Assembly: GCF_963662255.1 (NCBI RefSeq)
Contig: NC_085047.1
Location: 96,665,619-96,729,618, forward strand
Length of the DNA stretch: 64,000 nt
Direction of reading: 5' to 3'
Source of the DNA: Cinclus cinclus
Lineage: Eukaryota > Chordata > Aves > Passeriformes > Cinclidae
The position numbers and the translations under genes are program-made. Positions 15,721 to 26,366 of this stretch are shown here, in pieces. The number at the start of each line of letters is the position of its first letter. The first letter of the stretch is position 1. Below the pieces are notes generated by a model. It worked only from the letters and a program-made list of their open reading frames with translations. It was not told where the DNA came from and searched no databases.

Positions 15721-18700
15721 TTTAGCAATTTTATGTAGTAATCCTACTTGTAAAATGTTACAGAGAACCTGCCTTATGGGATCATAAAGTTCAGGAGTTT
15801 AGGTGATTGACTGAATAAAGTAGGGATGCTAATTCCTGAGACATGCACTGTGGCATAACTCCAGAAGAGCAGGCTGAGGAGTGGGATTCAGTACTGTGGC
15901 TGGGCAGTGAGCCAGTGAACTGCATCATTGTCATTGCAGATGAAATAATAATTATTTGTGATAGCTTGCTAATCAGTGAAAGCATGGGGAAGGGTGCTGA
16001 CAAGCACCATCAAGGTAATTAAGGTGAAGCATTGAATTTGCATAAATTTACACTTTGATCACTGTTCACAAGATACTGTCACTTGAAATAGACTTGGCTG
16101 GTTTTAAGATGAGCACTAAATCAAAGCAAAGGAGTGCAATAACTGCACAGATCAATAGTGCTTACAAAATACAGATGCACCTTACATAGGCAATTATCTA
16201 AAGAATCTATTGTCCTAATCAAAGGATGTTACTCAAGTTACCTTTTCAAATTACCAAATAGTCCTAGTTAGCATATACCATTCCTTTAATGAATATGGAA
16301 AAGTCACGAAGATGAGATCTTTGGAAAAGACAACATTTGATTATTCACTTTTCCTAAAAACCACCCCCAACCTACTAAATGAGGGTAGCTGAAGGTATCA
16401 TTCCTCATATTATTTTGACATACATATGCAAGCTGCCTTGGAAATATGTATTTAATGGGTCTCTTTAGGAGCTGCAAATATCTTTTCATGATCTCAGGCT
16501 GTAAGTCACTGCCTGGGAGGGAAGGTTAAGCTCTAGTCCTTCAGGTTTCTATGCAGGTTTCCTGAGTATCAGCTACCAGAGTAATTCAGGTGATCAAGCC
16601 TGCAGCCAGAGCTCTGTGGTCTGCCTCAGCTCCAGTTCTGTGATTCTTTTCTCTCTGGGAAAGAACAACGGGTCTCTTGACAGTGAGGTCTCCTAAAGGA
16701 AATAACAGTTTATGTAAAACAAAGGACTCTGAACTCTCAAAGCATGCATGCAAAGAGCAAAAATATAGAGTGTACACTTCTATTCACTCTTCCCTAAGGT
16801 TTATTTCTTACTGGAAAACCCTACTGAGACTTCTGCAGTCTTTCTTTCTGTCAACATTTCTTTACAGCTCTTTCTGACAACTCATTTTCCACTCCCTTTA
16901 TTCCTACAATTTTTTAAAGCTTTTTTTTAGTTCCAGATTTAGGGGGAACATCTTGAAAATAGCAATAGGTTTTAAACTAATTATATAGTCAATCTTAATT
17001 TCAGCATATTTGGTTTTATATTATTTTGCTGATTTTTCTGATTTTGACTAGCATCATCCTACAGGAAACTTCCTCCTTGCTGAGCATGTAATATTGATGC
17101 TCCTAAGTATTTCAGAATCAATATATCATAATGCAAATATTTTTGCGTAATCACATATATACATGAAATAATGGTATAGATGCTACATAATTTTAGCCAC
17201 CCATTCTAGAATATTTTCTATTGCCCAGTTGTGTTCTTACCTCATCTTCTACCTACAGTAATGCTGCCTAAAATTAAAAGGCTACTAAAACTGTAATCTG
17301 CAGTAAAGTTTTTTGCATCTTATTTATTACTTTTTATTTTATTTCTGATTTATGCATGGTCATTCACTAACAAAGTCATAAACCATGCTGTCATAATTTT
17401 GTCTTTTTTTTTTTTTTTTGTAATTTTACCCATGCAATTATTTTTTTTTACCTAGATACAAAATTTTAGTAGAAATAAAATTTATTTGTCTAGTACAGAA
17501 TGTGCTTGGCATGTTTTTATATTGTACTTATTTAGAAAGATGATCTCTTAAAGCTGTTACTCTGACACAGCCATGGTGCACGTAGAGCTTGCTTTTCCAG
17601 TGCAGCAATAAACACATCCAGAGATTTTAGGTACCAGAGACTTTATACTAAGACAGATCTCTTGGCATGCTGCATTGGTATTCCAGGTAACTTCTACACA
17701 CCAATGTAATAATTTTATTAAGAGTGAGTCTCATTATTGTCTATAAGAACATTCCATGCACAACTCTCCTGGTGATGCACACACTGTACATGTCTTAAAA
17801 GTGTCATCTGTTCTGTCATTGTTTTTCACCTGCTTATTAATAAATAAATCAAGCTACTTTACAGAATACTAGAGAATTGTGATATGACATACAGACCAAA
17901 TGCTGAAGCTGACTTCCCTACTATAAATCTGATGATCTTATCATATAAATATAACTGAGAAGTTATATCTCAGATGAATGTAAGAAGTTTGTGATAAATT
18001 TGATAACACTAGAACTGTTTTGGAAGTTATGGTTTCAATGCCTGGCCCCAGTAAATTTGTAACAAATACATACTGTTTTCAGCATAGCCAAGGTTTCACC
18101 TATAGTATTCAGAAGTATTTATTTAAAATTCATTCATTTAGCTTTTTGAACTCAGGATATCTTGGTCTTTTTCCCTTTTTATTTTTTTTATTTTTGATTT
18201 TTTTTTAATTTTGCTACTGAAATGAGATGTGGCAAGGAAGAGAAGCTAGCATAAAATATACATAACAAAAGTGTGCATATTTTTCATAGGGATTTTTTAA
18301 TGAGGGATTAGTTACATAGGAGCTTTAGGGATTAATTAACCAATACCTAATTAAAGCAGGGTTCCAAAGTGGATTCTCTGTAAATCTGAAAGTCATGTTG
18401 AAGGAGAAAAAGTAGAAAAAAGAAATGATGTGCAGTGATGTAAAGTAGTGGGTCCTTTCTAAACTGAGGCAATATGTTACACCAAAAAAAAAAAAAAAAA
18501 GGGAAAAATTAGGAAAAGAAACTAGAAAAGCAGGAACAGGAGGTTGTTGCTGTCTCTTTATTGCTTTTGACTTTAAAAGATAAAATATCTTATTTTTCTG
18601 GCCCATACTTTGACTTATGTTTACAAACTACACTTTGAAAAGTCATCTATTTGTACAGTAAGGCTTCCTGTAATGCAGCCCAGAGTGTCTTGCTGTGTTT

Positions 18701-21700
18701 CTTCTTGACTCATTGAGGATGGGGGAAAAGACACATAAGAGGAGGCAGTGATAAAGAAGTCTATTCTCATTACTGCCCTTGATTATCTTAATTTTCTTTG
18801 TATTATCCCCATTCTTCTATCAGTTTCTCCGACCTGATATTTTCACTGCATATTCATTCTATACACTCTGTGCTCTGGTGCCTTTATTTAGAGTATTTTT
18901 GAGCACAGTCACTTAGCGTTTCACAACAGTGAAAGCAGGATGTTTTCTTAGAGGAATAACATGAAAAACACAATGACTCTGTAGAATAGCATCCACGTGC
19001 ATTTTGATTTTTTGACTATTTTCCCGAGTAACATGTCAAATGGAGGCACTATTTTTGGGGAGAAGGGAGGAACCCTGCATGGTCTTAAGCTTTTCATTTT
19101 AAAAGTAGTTTCAACAAAATTTATAAATCCAGATTATAGTGTGGGTCCCTTTTTTTCCTCCTTCCACTAATCTTCAAGTTAAAATGAGCCTTAATGCATT
19201 TTTATTTAAAGCTCCTATATAATATTGACTATAAAAATTCACCTTGCAATACCTTCATTGAATCTAATAATTTTTGGATGAATAAGTACAGATTTTACAT
19301 AGATAGTCTTAGCTTAAAAACTTTTATGAAGGTGCCTCCATCATTTCTCCAGGGAAGTTTCTCAAAAGGTTAATCACTGTTAGAATATGTCCTTCTTCCT
19401 TTTTGAATTTGTCTACCTCCCATTTTAGCCCTTGAATTTTTTAATGGTTTTGGAAATTCATGGGCAGGTGGTTTTGCAGCATGGTCAAACACTAAATCTT
19501 CGTCAAGGTCGTTGCTTCTTCCCAGGATGTTCAATAATCTTTTGTCCCTCCATATTTATGTCTTTTCAGCTGACTGTAGGAAAAATGGTAGCAGACAGAG
19601 CCTGTTACTCATCTTTGACTGTGACCCTCTTAAAAATGGTTTGCCTCAATTCAAAAATGCCCCCTGCTTTTATCTATCACTTCACCACTCCTTGGTAGTC
19701 TATAAACCTTGATGGAAAATTGCTTATATTTTCTTCACATCTCTGATGGAGACATTGAGTTGCATTGGATTGAGGTTCTGTGTTCATTCTGTGATTTCCT
19801 ATTAGTGATTACATTTTGTTATCCACCAGTTATCACTTTGTCATCTATTGACTAGGTGCTACATTGATCTTGACTAGTGCTAATTCCTTTAATCAGAATG
19901 TTGTGTGGAAAAACCCAGTTTTGCTGGCCACATCAAAACCCAACAAAACCTGGCTCTTTTAATCAGAATTGTCTAAACCAAATACATATATAATCAAATG
20001 AAAATCTGTTGTTTACTGTAATATTTAAATGATTGTATAGAACAGTCACAGGCTCAGGAGTACTGTTTGCACTGAAAAGGCAACCAAGCCCAACAAAACT
20101 ACTGTGACCATGTCACTGTCTAATGTAATGTGTTACATCATTCTGGAATCAACGCAGCACAGCTTTGCCTGACTAAATACAAGAGGAACATATTCAGCTG
20201 CAAGAATGTGTCCAATAAATTTAAAATTAGAGAATGTACATTATGTACATTGTAGTTGAGAAGTAATGCCAGGTTGTGTTCTGAATATCTTATGCTGTTA
20301 AATTTCACAAATAGAAATGTAGTGGCTGCCACTCCAGGAATTTTGGTTACTTTTTACTACTGTTACTTCAGAAAATGGTATTTTAAGAAATGTTCTTTGC
20401 AGCACTACCTTCTAGTGGTGATGTATGTTTCAAAGACACAACTATCTTACTGCAGTTAAATCAGAAAACTCAAGATACGGCAATTTTCTTTTAAATCCTC
20501 TTAAATAAAACTGACTTCAAACCAGGCCTTGGGCAAAGTTTTGTCTATTTATTTCATTATTATCCTCCCTTAGAATTCAGAATATTAGAAACAGTATTAG
20601 AATTTTCTCTATAATCAATGATCAAATTCATAGTCAAAGTTCATATTTAACACGTACCAGTGATAACTAGAATTGTTACCTATCTGGATCAAAAAAGCCT
20701 CTTTCCTTTTACACAGTGCAATATCAAGATTACTAGCACAATTCAACAATGAATAAACTAAACATGTGATCTTATTTCCCATGCCTTGAAGGTGGACTGT
20801 AGAATTATACTGAAGTGCATTTCAAAGGCAATGTCAGTACTTGTCTTTGACAGAATTCCTGAAATCTACATTTACATGACAACATAAACAGTAAAACTGT
20901 TTGAAATAATTAAAAGTGGTTGAAAATTTCCAGAAAATATTTTTTTAGTGATATACAGCAACTAAAGGAATTTAAATACCCCATGAGTATGTATAGATAA
21001 CATTTCTTTTATTCCACAATTTGTTTTATAAATCATATCAGTAAGAATTAAATATATTATTTGCTATATTTAATTTTTATTATTTTATTTTAACATTAAA
21101 AAAGAAGCCAAAACAAAGCTAAAATTACCATTTCAGACCCACTGGAAGAGTCACAATTGCAATTATCAACAATAAAATGAGGTTAAGAGAGATACTGGCA
21201 CAAAACAAGGGAAAAAAGCCTCTAGGACTTCTCTGAACACCTCCTGGGGTTATATATGTATTTTATGACTGATTTTTCATCCCACATTTTAGAGGATCTC
21301 AGTTGTCTAAATTTACTAAAGAAGTTCAGGGAAATTATCAACACTAGAGTTGATCTTTAGGGAATTTTAAATTTCAAACAACAATGCCTTTCTAGAGAAA
21401 GCAATATTCATGCCCTCACCCACTCTCGGTAACTACCATAATCACAGTACTACCTTTGTTTTTGGTTTTGATTTTCACACTCTGAGGCCAGACTGTTCTA
21501 ATTTGAAATAGAATGTTTGATGAACTACTTCACGGACAGAAAATTCACGCCTACCTATATGACATTTCCAATTTCCTAAATTGGCACTCCCACAGCACAG
21601 TGGACTCCCCTGAAGGTACCTCCTTCTGTGCAATGCTTTCATGAGCTTCAGGTTAAGGTGTGTATGAAAAGATGGCTGAGGGTAAAATTAGAGGGAACTG

Positions 21701-22151
21701 AGGCATTGTATTTGCACCTTAACAGAAGCAATAACAGCACAGGAATTATAGGGTAAAATACAGTTGCTGCTCCCTGAAGGGAATACAGTTGGCATGCTCA
21801 AAAGTTATTCCATGATAATTCCTCACACCCATGACCTGTATCCATAGCACCTTCTAAGGGGGATGGATCAGAGAGGGGAGCAGTGTGGAGACACCACAGC
21901 CCAGCTCTGTTGAAATCCTTGCAGGGAGGGGAACTTGATGGTACCTTGCAGCTGAGAAATGACCCAGCAGCAGTCAGCCAGAGCAGACAGGGGAGATGTC
22001 CTGCTGCTGAGCCTGCAGCTGTGGTGAAACCACTCTCCTCTGTAACTTTTTCTTGTGTCCCTTGCCCTGCTGTTGTCGGGCAGGGGAAAGTTCCAAGGTT
22101 TGTGAGTGCTGGCCTTTCATGTGCTCAGCTTCATGGTTTCTCACACAAACC
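15721..22151. other. Unique AT-rich non-coding stretch
   Basis: No gene or recognised mobile element. Homopolymers include 16 T at 17404-17419 and 17 A at 18484-18500. Short open frames such as 19432-19698 lack domains or splice context. GC rises from about 21840 towards the LTR pair. Confidence 0.5.
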
Positions 22152-22209
22152 TGTAGTTTCCAGCTGCCATAAAAAGACCGGGAGAGCAGCTCAGACTTTT
22201 TCCACAGGC

Positions 22210-22215
22210 TTTATT
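22210..22215 (-). promoter_or_regulatory. AATAAA signal of the minus-strand LTR
   Basis: TTTATT on the plus strand, that is AATAAA on the minus strand, 56 bp downstream of a minus-strand TATA box. Spacing and order suit an LTR. Confidence 0.45.
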
Positions 22216-22270
22216 ATCGTCTGTGAAGGGGTCAGGCTACAAATCCAAAGATGGGGGATCACACATGTAC

Positions 22271-22277
22271 TTTTATA
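22271..22277 (-). promoter_or_regulatory. TATA box of the minus-strand LTR
   Basis: TTTTATA on the plus strand reads TATAAAA on the minus strand, within 'ccctataaaagta'. It lies upstream of the AATAAA in the same LTR. Confidence 0.45.
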
Positions 22278-22753
22278 GGGTTTGGGGGGATCACAAGTAA
22301 ACCAATGGAAAACAGGGTTAACACATTTTGGCCAACTACATTATCTTTCTTTGTTTGGGACAACCAATTATAAAGAATCAAACCTAACTGATAATATTCT
22401 AAAAAGATAAGAAGAAGAGCTTACTTTTTTTCTAACATGAGTCATTCTAAGCAAGCAGTTTTTCTTATCTCAAATTAAGTGCCAGGGGACCCTCACAGGG
22501 ATATCTGCAGAGGGATTTATCTCCTCTACACTCCTCCAATGAGCTTGGTTCACTGTAACCTAATTGCAATATCAAGGCACACTTCCATCCTAAAGTTACC
22601 CCCATCCAGGATATGACCACCCCTCACTGGGCATGTGCTCTGTATTTTATTGGCTGTATCTTTGAGAGAAAAGTAAGAGAATTTTGCACTTATCAGTAAA
22701 AAAAAAATGTATTACTAGAGTCCCTCAAGCTCCACCTAAACACAAAGAAATAG

Positions 22754-22760
22754 TATAAAA
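22754..22760 (+). promoter_or_regulatory. TATA box of the plus-strand LTR
   Basis: TATAAAA within 'aatagtataaaagtaag', about 240 bp upstream of the LTR's AATAAA signal, as expected for U3-R order. Confidence 0.55.
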
Positions 22761-22994
22761 GTAAGTTGAAAATCCGAAAAGTAAGAGAAGACTCCATCAT
22801 AAGTGCAGGGATCAGGAGATGGACTGAAACGACCTCTCACCCATAGGGACATGTCTTGGGTAAAACCATACTCTTTGTGTTCTGAATATTTTATTGGGGA
22901 TTACAGCTTGTGCATGTATTACTTTGAATATGTTTTTGCAGTCAGATATTATCACCAGCAATCCTCAAACATTAACCTGTCACAATTTTCTATT

Positions 22995-23000
22995 AATAAA
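22995..23000 (+). promoter_or_regulatory. AATAAA signal of the plus-strand LTR
   Basis: A canonical signal in 'ctattaataaagagtgc', downstream of the TATA box in the same LTR. Confidence 0.55.
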
Positions 23001-23290
23001 GAGTGCTATTCCACAAACTGTTGGTGTGAGTCCTTCATGGGTGCTGGCTGTTGCTGGCAGTGGGTAACATACTTGAATAAAGTGGAAGACCCACTAATGG
23101 ATCATAAAATGGGAATACCTGCAGAGAAGTTTTCCTTATGCTGTTGGTGTGTCCCCGAATAAGTCAATTGAGCCACCCTCTGAACCAGCAGGATTGCTCA
23201 GCGAAGGATCCCCATCCCATCATGGGATGCTGAGAGGCTGGTCAGGCACAGGGATCCCTGCTCTCCTGGGGCACTGACAGACAAATCAAG

Positions 23291-24954
23291 CAGTAAGGGT
23301 TGAGTAAACCTCCCTGCACTTAGGGTTGAGGTAATCTCCCCTTTTCATGTGACAGAGCATAAGTGAAACAATTACAGTAGTTTAGGACAAATGGAGAGGG
23401 AAGTTCAAGCCTGAGCAATTGTTTTGAAATACATAATTAAATAGATTAAGAAAACATGGCTTTAATATAGAGTTAAGGGAAAAGTAGTGTTTTTTATACA
23501 TGTATCTGCACAAGTAAGGGGTAAATGAGTAACTATGGAAATGTTGCAATCAACAGGAAAAAGATCCTTTTCCTAGAATAGTGCTTCAAGGAACTGCAAA
23601 GCTATTTCTAGTTTTAAAATCTATGTTAGTCAAACATACCTAAAAGTAAGTGTTATCCCCAGAAAATTTGCAAATTATTAGATGAAAGAAACATTGTTGA
23701 TGTGTGAAGCAGTTACTTGCATTCACCTTCCATGGATTTCTCTAAAGAGTTCTATCACATCTACTCTTTATGAGCTGGGGATGTGTGTTCTGTTCTAGAA
23801 GAAAATACCATCTCTAATATGATCAGTGAACCAGATTTTTATTTAAATACAAAACATTCATGGTCTATAAACTAGCAAAGTGCCTTTAAATAACCAACTT
23901 GAATAAGTACTTTGCAGAAGCAGAGTTCTAGCATTAGCAGTTGTTAGCACAAGGCAGATGAACAGCTAGAAAAATATTAAACCTATTTACCTGTATTGTT
24001 TCCTGTTTAGAGTATCATTGCTAATGGTAATTTGAAGGAGCTTAATGGAAGTAAGAGTGAGAAATAAAATAGAATTGAATGATAATAGAATAATGTACAG
24101 AAAATACAGGACAGAAAGCTATGGTGAAGACTTTTAATATTTTTTTATTGTTTGGGTTTTTTTTTTTTTTTGTCCACAGGAAGGACATCCAGTGCCCATA
24201 CTAACAGATAAACTAGTTTTGTTATGAATCAAAAAAACCCTAAAAACCAAACCAAACCAAAAACTTTACAAGGGTTAGATATAGATGACACAAAGAGAAA
24301 ATATTGTAAAAGATTTATTGATATCTGAACAGTAAATGTCAGAAAAATATCACTGAAATTACAATCATACAGAAGAGATAAAGTAGACATATTTTATAGG
24401 GTTATGTGATATCATATTTCTAGTTCATATGAGGGGGGTAACCTGCAAATAGAAAGATTTTTGGAATGCTATGAGGAGAACTGGAAAGCCATAGATGTGC
24501 TCTGCATTTCTTCACCAGCCAGGTGGAAGTGTGGGTAAAACTGAGGTGTACAGAACATTAATTTCCAAGTTGTTAATTTTAGAATAGGTGCTTTGTAGCC
24601 TTTACACAAAAGACATCATTAAAAAGCGATTAATGTTAACACAGTATTTTGTTTACAGTAATAAGATTGCTATCTACTGAGCAATTGGATAATTATACCA
24701 GTTGTGATTATTGGTTGCACAGATGGGAGGGTTTAAAATAAAATTACCTGATCAAATTCTGTTATTGAATTTTAATTCACTTTTGGATATTTTTTTTTTC
24801 TGTTTGAAACACATAATCCTTGTAACTTGGTTTACTTTAAAAGGTAGGAGCTTGTATAAACTCTAAACATTTTTAGGGAGGAGTAGGGCTGTCAGTCAAT
24901 GAAACTTATTTGTGCTTCATATTACTCAGCCTAATATGCACAACTGCTAATGTG
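23291..24954. other. Unique AT-rich non-coding sequence
   Basis: Nothing recognisable apart from a T tract near 24157-24170 and an A/C-rich low-complexity patch near 24230-24262. Confidence 0.5.
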
Positions 24955-25108
24955 GACTTTTGGAGGTAACCTGGTCCAGTCTTGTTGCACAAACAGGGCC
25001 ACTTGAAGCATATTGTCAAGACCGTGTCCACACAGCTTTTGAATATTTCTGAGGAGGGAGACTCAACTACCTCTCTGGGTAACTGTGCCAGTTCTCAGTC
25101 ATCCTCAC

Positions 25109-25111
<3 letters not shown>

Positions 25112-25139
<28 letters not shown>
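25112..25139. repeat. A28 homopolymer inside the CR1 copy
   Basis: 28 consecutive A follow 'atcctcacagt'. In CR1 this position normally has only 'taaagaag', so the tract looks like an expansion of a short A run within the element and not a poly(A) tail. Confidence 0.9.
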
Positions 25140-25421
25140 GTGGTTCCTGATATGTTCAGAGGAAACCTTCTGTGATTAAGTTTGTGTCCACTGCCAGTGC
25201 CTGGCTCTATCTCCTTTGTACTCTCCCTTTAAATATTTATATATATGGCTAAGATCCCCCTTCATTCTTCTTGTCTCCAAGCTGAAGAGCCCCAGCTCTC
25301 AAACTTTCTTCATATATAAGGTACCCTGATACCTTAATTATCCTTGTGGCCAGTTTGCTTTCTTTGCATCTATAGCCCATTCCTGATTCATATCCAACCT
25401 GGTGTCCACTGAGAGTCACAG

Positions 25422-25522
25422 GTTTTTTTTGTTTGTTTGTTTGTTTCTTTTTTGTTTTGTTTTTATGTTTTGTTTTGGTGTTTGTTTTTTTTTTTTTTTT
25501 TGTTTGGTTGTTTTTTTTTTGG
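25422..25522. repeat. T-rich (TTTG/TTTTG)n low-complexity tract
   Basis: About 100 bp of T runs with scattered G, beginning 'ttttttttgtttgtttgttt'. It interrupts the CR1 RT remnant between two recognisable portions. Confidence 0.9.
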
Positions 25523-26366
25523 CTCAGCTGCTTTGCAGCTGGGCTACCTCCCACATACATTGGTGCCTGGGATTTTTCCTCTTCACACTCAGATTTCCTA
25601 AGTTTCCCAATACCACTTTCTCCACTGTTGAGGTCCCTCTGGATGGCAGCATGGCCCCCTGGCTGTGGTATCAGCCACTGCTCCCAGTTTGGTGCCACCT
25701 GCAAATTTGCTGAGGGCACACTGATCCGTCACCCCTATTACTATGAAGATGCTGAACAGGACAGGATGCAGTAACGCAGTACTGACCCCTAAAATACACT
25801 GCTGGTCGCTGGCATCCAGCCAGAGCTGTGCTGCTCATCACCACCACCCGACCTCAGAGAGTTCAGCCAATTTTCAATCTACTTCACTGTTTGCTTATCC
25901 ATCAACAGCTCCTTTATGGAACTGTTATAGGAGAGCATGTCAGAGGCACTACTGCAGTTCAGGTAGACAAAAGCCTCTGCTCCCACCATGTCCACCAGGA
26001 CCGTCACTTCATCAAATTTTACCAAATTGGTAATACAACACTTCCCATTAGTGAAGCAATGCTGAATGCTCCTCATGGGGTTTTTTTTGTCTTTAATGGG
26101 CCTAGAAATGTTATTCAAGATTAGCTGCTACAACCTCTTTGTGGAGATCAAAGTCAGGGTGACCAGCTTACAGTTCCCTGAGTCCTCCTTCTTACCCTTC
26201 TTTGAAGAGAGTAGTGACAATTGCTTTTCTCGTCTTCTGGTGCTCCTCCAAGTCTCCTTGATGGATCAAAGATTATGGACAATGGCTTTAAAATGATTTC
26301 TGCTATCTCACTCAGTGCTGATGGATGCATTCCATCAGGGCCCATGAATTTATCTTCCACCAAAAA

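Larger units (their letters stand above)
22152..22497 (-). mobile_element. Probable ERV LTR, minus strand (about 346 bp)
   Basis: Read on the minus strand, the segment starts TGTGAGGGTCCCC and ends GGAAACTACA, the TG...CA form of LTRs. It contains TATAAAA (plus 22271-22277) followed 56 bp later by AATAAA (plus 22210-22215). This promoter-then-signal order at short spacing is what a compact U3-R-U5 LTR looks like. The flanking hexamers (CAAACC on the left, GGGATA on the right) do not match, so the termini may be off or the element may be part of a larger or rearranged insertion. I saw no primer-binding site beyond the U5 end. Confidence 0.5.
22554..23290 (+). mobile_element. Avian ERV LTR plus adjoining leader, plus strand
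   Basis: This plus-strand stretch has a TATA box (TATAAAA, 22754-22760) and, about 240 bp on, AATAAA (22995-23000) in 'ttaataaagagtgctattcc'. Similar text occurs in retroviral LTRs of songbirds as I know them. A second AATAAA lies near 23074. The phrase 'ctgttggtgtg' occurs after each signal (about 23018 and 23142), which suggests a partly duplicated R-U5 region. The downstream text to about 23290 resembles retroviral leader, but no gag, pol or env frame follows and I could not find a clear primer-binding site. The left border is placed at 'tgtaacctaa' tentatively. Confidence 0.62.
24955..26366 (-). mobile_element. CR1 LINE, 5'-truncated, retains reverse-transcriptase region
   Basis: Read on the minus strand this is the 3' portion of a CR1 non-LTR retrotransposon. 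Frames at 26154-26363 and 25879-26118 give CR1 RT signatures: MGPDGMHPSALSEIAE, then PLSIIF, then a segment resembling the RSSQHGF-GKSC-TNL motif (here RSIQHCFTNGKCCITNL). Further on, 'SKFAGGTKLG' (25689-25718) corresponds to the usual SKFADDTKLG box, with both catalytic aspartates changed to glycine. The low-coordinate end (24955-25330) is the familiar CR1 3' end, with text such as 'ggagactcaactacctctct'. The copy has no 5' end, is broken by stops and frameshifts, and carries an A28 tract and a T/G-rich expansion. It is dead. Confidence 0.93.

Noticed and set aside
22803..23162. 119-codon plus-strand frame, considered as an ERV protein
   Set aside because: It spans the TATA-downstream and AATAAA region of an LTR, and the residues show no Gag, Pol or Env motif.
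25402..26296. Several 76-113-codon plus-strand frames
   Set aside because: All are antisense to the minus-strand CR1 RT remnant, and the Phe-rich part is only the T-rich tract.
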